A program made the position numbers and the translations under genes. From Phocoena phocoena (lineage: Eukaryota > Chordata > Mammalia > Artiodactyla > Phocoenidae): a stretch of 64,000 bases of DNA. This document shows, piece by piece, positions 56,753-64,000 of this stretch. The notes beneath the pieces are model-generated. The model saw nothing but the letters and a program-made list of their open reading frames with translations. It did not search any database and had not been told where the DNA came from. Where the stretch lies: positions 120,595,680 to 120,659,679 of the forward strand of contig NC_089240.1 of NCBI RefSeq assembly GCF_963924675.1, given 5' to 3'. Position 1 is the first letter of the stretch. Each line of letters opens with the position of its first letter.

Positions 56753-58157
56753 TGTTGGAAGATTTTTAATCACAGTTTCAATTTCATTACTTGTGATTGG
56801 TCTGCTCATATTTTCTATTTCTTCCTCGTTCAGTCTTGGAAGGTTATACCTTTCTAAGAATGTGTCCATTTCTTCCAGGTTGTCCATTTTATTGGCATAG
56901 AGTTGCTTGTAGCAGTCTCTTAGGATGCTTTGTATTCCTGCAGTGTCTGTTGTAACTTCTTCTCTTTCATTTCTAATTTTATTGATTCGAGTCCTCTCCC
57001 TCTCTTTCTTGATGAATCTGGCTAATGGTTTTTCAATTTTGTTTATCTTCTCAAAGAACCAGCTTTTAGTTTTATTGATCTTTGCTATTGTTTTCCTTGT
57101 TTCTATTTCATTTATTTCTGCTCTGATCTTTATGATTTCTTTTCTTCTGCTAACTTTGGGTTTTGTTTGTTCTTCTTTCTGTAGTTCCTTTAGGTGTTAG
57201 GTTAGATTTTTTATTTGAGATGTTTCTTGTTTCTTGAGGTAGGCTTGTAGAGCTATAAACTTAACTTTTAGAACTGCTGTTGCTGCATCCCATAGGTTTT
57301 GGATCATTGTGTTTTCATTATCATTTGTCTCTAGGTATTTTTTGATTTCCTGTTTGATTTCTTCAGTGATCTCTTGGTTATTTAGTAACGTATGGTTTAG
57401 CCTCCATATGTTTGTGTTTTTTACATTTTGCCCCCTGTAATTGATTTCTAATCTCATAGCATTGTGGTCAGAAAAGATGCTTGGTATTATTTCAATTTTC
57501 TTAAATTTACTGAGGCTTGATTTGTGACCCAAGATATGAGGTGTCCTGGAGAGTGTTCCATGTGTACTTGAGAGAAAAGTGTAATCTGCTGTTTTTGGGT
57601 GGAATGTCCTATAAATATCAATTAAATCTATCTGGACTATTGTGTCATTTAAAGCTTCTATTTCCTTATTAATTTTCTGTTTGGATGATCTGTCCATTGG
57701 TGTAAGTGAGGTGTTAAAGTCCCCCACTATTATTGTTATACAGTCTATTTCCTCTTTTAGAGCTGTTAGCAGTTGCCTTATGTATTGAGGTACTTCTGTG
57801 TTGGGTGCATATATATTTATAATTGTTATACCTTCTTCTTGGATCGATCTCTTGATCATTATGTAGTGTCCTCCTTGTCTCTTGTAACATTCTTTATTTT
57901 AAAGTCTATTTTATCTGATACAGGTATTGCTACTCCAGCTTTCTTGTGATTTCCATTTGCATCCCCTCACTTTCAGTCTGTATGTGTCTGTGTCCCTAGG
58001 TCTGACGTGTATTTCTTGTAGACAGCCTATATATGGTTCTTGTTTTTATATCCATTCAGCGAACTTGTGTCTTTTGGTTGGAGCATTTAATCCATTCACA
58101 TTTAAGCTAATTGTTGATATATATGTTCCTAATACCATTTTCTTAATTGTTTTGGGT

Positions 58158-59127
58158 TTATTTTGGTAGGTCCTTTTCTTCTCTTGTGTTTCCCACATAG
58201 AGAAGTTCCTTTAGCATTTGTTGTAGAGCTGGTTTTGTGGTGCTGAATTCTCTTAGCTTTTGCTTGTCTGTAAAGCTTTTGATTTCTCCGTTGAATCTGA
58301 ATGAGATCCTTGCCAGGTAGAGTAATCTTGGTTGTAGGTTCTTCCCTTTTCTCCCTTTAGGTATATCATGCCATTCCCTTCTGGCTTGTAGAGTTTCTGC
58401 TGAGAAATCAGCTGTTAACCTTATGGGAGTTCCCCTATATGTTATTTGTCGTTTTTCCCTAGCTGCTTTCAGTAATTTTGCTTTGTCTTTAGTTTTTGCC
58501 AATTTGATTACTATGTGTCTCGGCGTGTTTCTCCTTGGGTTTATCCTGTATGGGACTCTCTGCACTTCCTGGACTTGGGTGGCTATTTCCTTTCCCATGT
58601 TAGGGAAGTTTTTGACTATAATCTCTTCAAATATTTTCTCGGGTCCTTTCTCCTTCTGAGACCCCTATAAGGTGAATGTTGTTGCATTTAATGTTGTCCC
58701 AATGGTCTCTTTGGCTGTCTTCATTTGTTTTCATTCTTTTTTCTTTATTCTGTTCCACAGCAGTGAATTCCACCATTCTGTCTTCCAGGTCAGTTATCCA
58801 TTCTTTTGCCTCAGTTAATCTGCTATTGATTCCTTCTAGTGTATTTTTCATTGCAGTTACTGTGTTGTTCATCTCTGTTTGTTTGTTCTTTAATTCTTGT
58901 AGATCTTTGTTAAACATTTCTTGCATCTTCTCAACCTTTGCCTCCATTCTTTTTCTGAGGTCCTGGATCATCTTCACTATCATTATTCTGAATTCTTTTT
59001 CTGGAAGGTTGCCTATCTCCGCTTTAGTTGTTTTTCTGGGGTTTTGTCTTGTTCCTTCATCTGGTACATAGCCCTCTGCCTTTATTATCTTGTCTGTCTT
59101 TCTGTGAATGTGGTTTTTGTTCCACAA
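58158..59127 (-). pseudogene. L1 ORF1 (RNA-binding protein), frameshifted
   Basis: ORF1 protein coats L1 RNA as a trimer. The N-terminal half (59127-58627) has a leucine- and lysine-rich coiled coil (KMIQDLRKRMEAKVEKMQEM...). The C-terminal half (58598-58158) has the RNA-recognition and C-terminal domains (PRHIVIKLAKTKDKAKLLKA, ...RREWHDIPKGRKGKNLQPRL). The two halves are in different frames with a break near 58600-58626, so the gene is dead. The start is placed at the ATG of the longer N-terminal frame, near the end of the 5'UTR. Confidence 0.92.
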
Positions 59128-59991
59128 GCTGCAGGATTGTAGTTCTTGCTTCTGCTGTCTGCCCTCTGGTGAATGAGGCTATCTAAGAGGCTTGTACAAG
59201 TTTCCTCATGGGAGGGACTGGTGGTGGGTAGAACTGGCTGTTGCTTTGGTGGGCAGAGCTTAGTAAAACTTTAATCTGCCTGTCTGCTGATGGGTGGGGC
59301 TGGGTTACCTCCCTGTTGGTTGTTTGGCCTGAGGCAACCCAACACTGGAGCCTACCCAGGCTCTTTGGTGGGGCTAATTGTGGACTCTGGGAGGGCCCAT
59401 GCCAAGGAGTACTTCCCAGAGCTTCTGCTGCCAGTGTCCTTGTCCTCACAGTGAGACACAGCCACCCCCAGCCTCTGCAGGAGATCCTCCAACACTAGCA
59501 GGTAGGTCTGGTTCAATCTCCTTTGGGGTCACTGCTCCTTCCCCTGGGTCCTGATGTGCACACTACTTTGTGTGTGCCCTCTAAGAGTGGAGTCTCTGTT
59601 TCCCCCAGTCCTGTTGAAGTCCTGCAGTCAAATCCTGCTATCCTTCAAAGTCTGATTCTCTAGGAATTCCTCCTCCAGTTGCCAGACCCCCAGGTTGGGA
59701 AGCCTGACCTGGGCTTAGAAACTTCACTCCAGTGGGTGGCCTTCTGTAGTATAAGTGTTCTCCAGTTTGTGAGTCACCCACCCAGCTGTTATAGGATTTG
59801 ATTTTATTGTGGTTGCGCCCCTCCTACCATCTCATTGTGGCTTCTCCTTTTTCTTTGGATGTGGGGTATCTTTTTTGGTGAGTTCCAGTGTCTTCCTGTC
59901 AGTGATTGTTCAGTAGTTTGCTGTGATTCTGGTGTTCTTGCAAGAGAGAGTGAGAGCACGTCCTTCTACTCCACCACCTTGAACCAATCTC

Positions 59992-60212
59992 TTAATATTT
60001 ATTTATTTAGGCAGGGTGCACTGGGTCTTAGTTGCAGCATGTGGGATCTTCGTTGCCACGTGTGTAGTTGCGGCCTGCGGGATCCTTAGTTGTGGCATGC
60101 GAACTCTTAGTTGCAGCATGCATGTGGGATCTGGTTCCCCAACCAGGGATCGAACCCGGGTCCCCTGCATTGGGAGCATGGAGTCTACCCACTGGACCTC
60201 CAGGGAAGCCCC
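59992..60212 (-). mobile_element. CHR-type SINE, long variant, split by the L1 in its tail
   Basis: The same variant as 35235-35484, with 'ttagttgcagcatg' blocks, B-box complement ggatcgaacccggg and head complement cagggaagcccc. Its target duplication tgtgtctggcttctt is at 53607-53621 and 60213-60227, on the two outer sides of the 6.3-kb L1. So the SINE came first and the L1 landed in its AT-rich tail; the tail remnant is 53622-53650. Confidence 0.93.
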
Positions 60213-60227
60213 TGTGTCTGGCTTCTT

Positions 60228-60480
60228 AAGCTCAGCATGTTTCTGAGATTCATCCATTCTTATGTGTATATTGGTAATTCAGTCTCTGCTTAATAGTTTT
60301 CATTGTATCAACACATCAAAACATTTATCTGTTGATGGAAATTATTAATATTTCCAATATATAGTGATTTTGAAAAAAACTGCTATAAAAATCTGTGAAT
60401 AGGTCTTTTTATGAATAGATGTTTTCATTTCTGTTGGGTAAATACCTGGGCAAGATCCCTATGAGGATTGTTTTTAAGCC
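60228..60480 (-). mobile_element. Old L1 (L1M group), antisense, right half
   Basis: Continuation of 53260-53621: 'gagattcatccattcttatg', 'catttatctgttgatggaaa', 'cataaaaactgct'-like words and 'tttctgttgggtaaatacct' in antisense order. Confidence 0.78.
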
Positions 60481-61080
60481 TTTCAGGGCAACTTCTATAG
60501 TTGCCTTTACTCTGAGCCTAATCTCTACTACCGAGGCATGATTCTTCTGAGATCTCTAGTGAATGTGTCAGGCATCCAGTAAAGTCTCTCCACTCTGGCT
60601 CATCAAAACTCATATGGATTCTAGTCCTGTGTGAGCTTTCAGAATTGTTCACTGCACAGCTCCCCACTGTTACTTCGCCTCATCTTGTGAAGTTTTACCC
60701 TATGTATGTGTAGTATTATGTTCAGCAATAGACTACTGGGGATGCAATGCAGACTTCTGGAGCTCTTTGTCTATACAGATCCCTCTTTCCAAGACTCTAG
60801 TCTACATATTTTAGCTACATCAGCATCTTTTAACTCTAATGTCTAACTCAAATCAACAAAACCTCTATGTTATGCTTGGGTCCCCCATTCCTGAACAGCA
60901 GTGTAGAAGGTGCCTCTGGGCCGAAAGACTGGGTGATCATCTTTCATTTCCTCTGTTTCTCCTCTCTCCAGTATGACTGTCATGATATGCACGTTTTTCA
61001 GTGTCTGCAAACAGATGTTTTTTTATACTTTGTTCATTTTTCCAGTTGTTCCCAGTACAGTACAAATCAGGTTTCAGACA
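60481..61080 (-). repeat. Probable old L1-related sequence, antisense (tentative)
   Basis: 'ccattcctgaacagcagtgt', 'cctctctccagtatgactgt' and 'tttttccagttgttcccagt' vaguely recall old L1 3'UTRs in antisense. The plus frame 60867-61091 (74 codons) is not considered coding. Confidence 0.4.
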
Positions 61081-61849
61081 CTTTGTCATGACTGGATAGC
61101 AATGTCCATGGATATTGTTTTTGAAGGTGGCTAACGTAGTATGCCATTCCCCTTGGATCTTTATTCCTCACACAGTGGGATATAATCATTCACACAGAAC
61201 ACAGCAAGAGACTGAGGGGAGTGATAACTATCTACTGCTTCCAAAGGGGGTAATAAGCACCTGTAAATTTCTAATGGGTAGGATAGAAAAAGGAAGAACC
61301 CTGGTTTCCTTATGTGTTGAGGACCTTTGGGTTGCATGTGCTTCTTTGGTTTAACATGATAAAGAGAGGGATGGTGCAAATAAGTAAATATTTCAACACA
61401 ATTCAAATGAGATATATTGGAAAAATATTCGCTGGAAATTTGGCCAACTCCTATGTACATCCATCTGTTCTCTAGCTACAGATATGCCAAAGGTATTCTA
61501 CCAAAACCCAAGTGTAGGATTTGCCAGGTGTAAATTTTAAGTCTGATTGTGGTAGCTAAGCATTTTGTCAAGTAAGGACATGTTCTACTGTGAATTTCAT
61601 GCAAGTGTTATTTTTCTTACTCCAGTAATTTGAAATTCATTATTCTGCTGATTTGCTGCTTTCCTATGAGACCATAAACTTTACAGTGCAATATTTTTGT
61701 TGAGATTAACTGGTATCACTACTCATGGAAAGAGAGTGGGGTGAAGGGACAGAAACATACCACAGACTATTTGTTGGTAAATGTTGGATCTGCATAGATA
61801 CATTCTTTTTTTCACATTGAATAAACACAAAGAAAACTACTTCATGTCT
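61081..61849. other. No gene recognised
   Basis: Unique-looking sequence. Frame 61161-61460 minus (99 codons) has no known motif and no splice or poly(A) context that I trust. Confidence 0.4.
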
Positions 61850-63350
61850 CTGATAAAACAATATAGAAAAAAGAATAGAATTTCATCTTAATTATCCACT
61901 ATGCTTATGAAAATTATTTAATACATGATTAGAAGTAAAACAATTTATTGGAAATGCGATATTATAAAGATATCAGTCCTTAACGACTTGATCTATAGAT
62001 TCAGTGCAATCTTATTTAAATTCCTAGCAAGTTGTTTTGTGGATATTGACAAATTGATTCTCAAATTTACATGGAGAAGAGAAATACCCTGAATAGCCCA
62101 ACATAATTGTGAAGGAGAAGAACAAAGTTGGAGGACTGACACTTCCTGACTTCAAGATTTACTGTAGAGCTACAATTATCAAGGCAGTGTGGTATTGGTG
62201 AAAAGAATAGACAGCTAGATCAGTGGAACAGAATAGAGAGCCCAGAAATAGACACACATAAATAGTCAACTGATCTTTGACAAAGGAGCAAATATAATAC
62301 AATGAGGCAAAGTTAGTCTTGTTCCAGTGCTGGAACAGCTGGATATCGACATGCAAAAAATTAATCTAGATACAGATCTTACACATTTCACAACAGGTAA
62401 CACATGATGGATCATAGACCTAAATGTAAAATGCAAAATTATAGAACTCCTAGGAGATAGCATAAGAGAAAAGCTAGATAACCTTGGATATGGCAATGAC
62501 ATTTAAAATACTATACCATAGGTGCAATCTATGAAAGAAATAATTTTTAAGCTGGACTTCATTAAAAACTTCTGCTCTACAAAATTCAACATCAAGAGAA
62601 TGAGAAGACAAGCCATAGGCTGGGAGGAAATATGCCAAAGACACATCTGATAAAGGACTGTTATCCAAAATATATAAAGAACACTTAAACTTCAACCATA
62701 AGAAAACAAAACAAAAAAACAATTAAAAAATGAGCCAAAGCCCTTAAAAGGCACTTCACCAAAGAAGATATTCAAACGGTAAATATGTATATGAAACGAT
62801 GCTTCACATCACATACCATCAGGGAAATGCAAATTAAAACAACAGTGAGATATTACTCCACATCTATTAGAATGTCCAAAACACTGATAACACCAAATGC
62901 TGGCGAGGATGAGGAACAATAGGAACTCTCATTGTTGGTGCAAATGCAAAAGGCTACAGCCACTTTGGAGGAGCACTTGGTACGTTCTTACAAAACTAAA
63001 CATATTCTTATCATACAGTCCAGCAGTTATGCTCCTCTGTATTTACCGAGATGAGCTGCAAACTTATGTCCACACAAAAACCTGCACATCGATGTTCATA
63101 GCAGCTTTATTCATAACTGCTAGAGCCTGAAAGCCACCAAGATGTCCTTCAGTAAGTGGATGGATAAACTGTGGTACATCTGGACAATGGAATATTATTC
63201 AGTACTAAAAGGAAATGGGCTATCAAGCCATGAAAAGTCATAGAGAAAACTTAAATGTATATTACTAGTAAAAGAAACCAATTTGAAAAGACTACATACT
63301 GTATGATTCCAACTATATGCATTCTAGAAAAGGCAAAACTTATACCCTGC
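61850..63350 (+). mobile_element. Old L1 (L1M group) ORF2 3' part, sense
   Basis: Well-ordered but decayed: 'atctatagattcagtgcaat', 'ggaggactgacacttcctga', 'tcaaggcagtgtggtattgg', 'agatcagtggaacagaatag', 'ctggacttcattaaaaactt', 'caaaatatataaagaacact', 'gcaaattaaaacaacagtga', 'gatgttcatagcagctttat', 'gacaatggaatattattcag'. The fragment 62897-63130 plus still encodes a recognisable C-terminal piece (LQPLWRSTW...). The 5' part is absent. Confidence 0.9.
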
Positions 63351-63559
63351 CTAAAAACATTGAAGCTAAGAAAGTACCTGAATTGCTTTGTTCCATAAAT
63401 TTAGATTAATTCTTATTTATACAAGTAAATTGTAAAATATTATATAATACTCATATTTCACAGAAAAACGTACTCCTTTATCACCATATTACTTTAAATA
63501 CTTTTTGCAGATGTACCCTGTTACTTGAAGTAAACTTCTTTGAGAAACATGTTCATTTT
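63351..63559. other. AT-rich, no feature recognised
   Basis: Short stretch between two old L1 pieces. Confidence 0.3.
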
Positions 63560-63877
63560 GTTAGGTATATGAACTTGATAATGATTGTACTGTGCATTTA
63601 CATGCATGAACTAATAGAAATATATAGTATTGTTGTGTGTATCTATTTGTTTACATCATGCTACATGGATCACTATGCAATTTGCTTTTGTCAATGATAA
63701 TGTCACGGAAAATGTACCATTTCATCACATATCTACCTTGTTTTATTTTAATTTATATTTTAACTGCTGCAGCATATTTCATAATGTGGTTCTACCAGAG
63801 CTTATTTATCAATTCCCATGCCAATGGATATTTATATTGTTTGAAATATTTCACTATCTCAGTGTAATAATAAACAT
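63560..63877 (-). mobile_element. Old L1 (L1M group) fragment, antisense
   Basis: 'caatgataatgtcacggaaa', 'tttcatcacatatctacctt', 'gcagcatatttcataatgtg', 'gagcttatttatcaattccc' and 'atggatatttatattgtttg' fit the antisense order of the family seen at 15260 and 41790. Confidence 0.6.
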
Positions 63878-63935
63878 CTACTATCTATCTATATCTATAC
63901 CTATATCTAAGGCTACATCTACATCTGTATCTAAT
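63878..63935 (+). repeat. Imperfect (TATC/ATCT)n repeat
   Basis: ctatctatctatatctatac, then ctatatctaagg and ctacatctacatctg units. Degenerate tetra- to hexanucleotide repeat. Confidence 0.85.
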
Positions 63936-64000
63936 ATATATTGCAGACATACTAGTGTATAATGCATCTGCAGACTAGGATTTGAAAAATAGAAAAGATA

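Larger units (their letters stand above)
53851..58138 (-). pseudogene. L1 ORF2 (endonuclease and reverse transcriptase), disrupted
   Basis: ORF2 encodes the L1 protein that nicks target DNA and reverse-transcribes L1 RNA. The likely start is an ATG with its A at 58138, about 20 nt after ORF1. The N-terminal part has an early stop (near AEWI). 57859-57197 keeps endonuclease motifs (TIIVGDFNTSLTPMDRSS, SDHNAMRLEI). 56733-55471 is the reverse-transcriptase domain with the catalytic FADD motif ([11 protein letters not shown]); its first ~65 residues are the translated SINE. 55537-55283 and 54801-53851 carry the rest, including the C-terminal Cys/His-like part ([19 protein letters not shown], where the first expected Cys of some copies differs) and [13 protein letters not shown]. 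It is broken by frameshifts, stops and two SINEs (54226-54434, 56545-56752). Confidence 0.93.
53651..59991 (-). mobile_element. Near full-length L1, antisense, with two SINEs inside
   Basis: On the minus strand: 5' end near 59991, 5'UTR to about 59128, ORF1 59127-58158, ORF2 58138 to about 53851, and 3'UTR to 53651. Without the two SINEs it is about 5.9 kb, close to full length. The target duplication ttaatatttat is at 53640-53650 and 59992-60002, in the AT-rich tail of an antisense CHR SINE. Both ORFs are disrupted, so it is not autonomous. Its 3'UTR ('cagcaagttctaattagtca') is a third lineage, different from the 12-kb and 49-kb types. Confidence 0.95.

Overview
The window looks like mammalian intergenic or intronic DNA from a cetacean, most likely a toothed whale. 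At least twelve tRNA-derived SINE copies carry the CHR head (near GGGCTTCCCTGGTGG) and a B box (GGTTCG). The commonest form is the short, internally deleted type that, from memory, dominates whale genomes. Ruminant Bov-tA/BovB composites and pig PRE elements are absent. L1 3' ends are of the cetartiodactyl kind. There are no bacterial-style operons, CRISPR arrays, rRNA or free-standing tRNA genes.

Layout. 1-1977 is the 5' part of an antisense L1 holding a 219-bp hAT (MER1-like) insert. 3240-6450 is an old L1 broken by two SINEs and a younger antisense L1. 6.5-13.2 kb mixes SINEs, a purine tract, a MaLR-like LTR, L1, MIR and L2. 13.2-18.7 kb is mostly unrecognised. 18.7-19.8 kb is a 5'-inverted (twin-primed) L1. 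20.9-28.3 kb is old L1, including one copy with 5'UTR, ORF1 and ORF2. 31.2-34.5 kb is the 5' half of another old L1 on the minus strand. 35.2-40 kb is low in young repeats and holds the best host-gene candidate, two spliceable exons on the minus strand at 36452-36988. 39.8-46.6 kb holds LTR-class remnants and an L2 split by one of them. 46.8-51.1 kb holds an exact 117-bp duplication and an intronless ORF with a TATA-like box upstream and a poly(A) signal downstream. 53.3-60.5 kb is a stack: old L1, CHR SINE in it, a near full-length 6.3-kb L1 in the SINE tail, and two younger SINEs in that L1. 61.9-63.9 kb is old L1 again.

I found no complete, certain protein-coding gene. The long reading frames are L1 ORF1/ORF2 fragments, all disrupted, or SINEs read through. 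I see no convincing new biological system. What deserves a second look is the two-exon candidate, the TATA-ORF-AATAAA unit, the 117-bp duplication with 3'-transduction features, the twin-primed L1 with its readable junction, the hAT insert with a perfect 8-bp target duplication, and an unidentified ~640-bp segment inside an old L1. Repeat family names are from memory of consensus sequences; boundaries set by target-site duplications (TSDs) were read directly, the rest are approximate.
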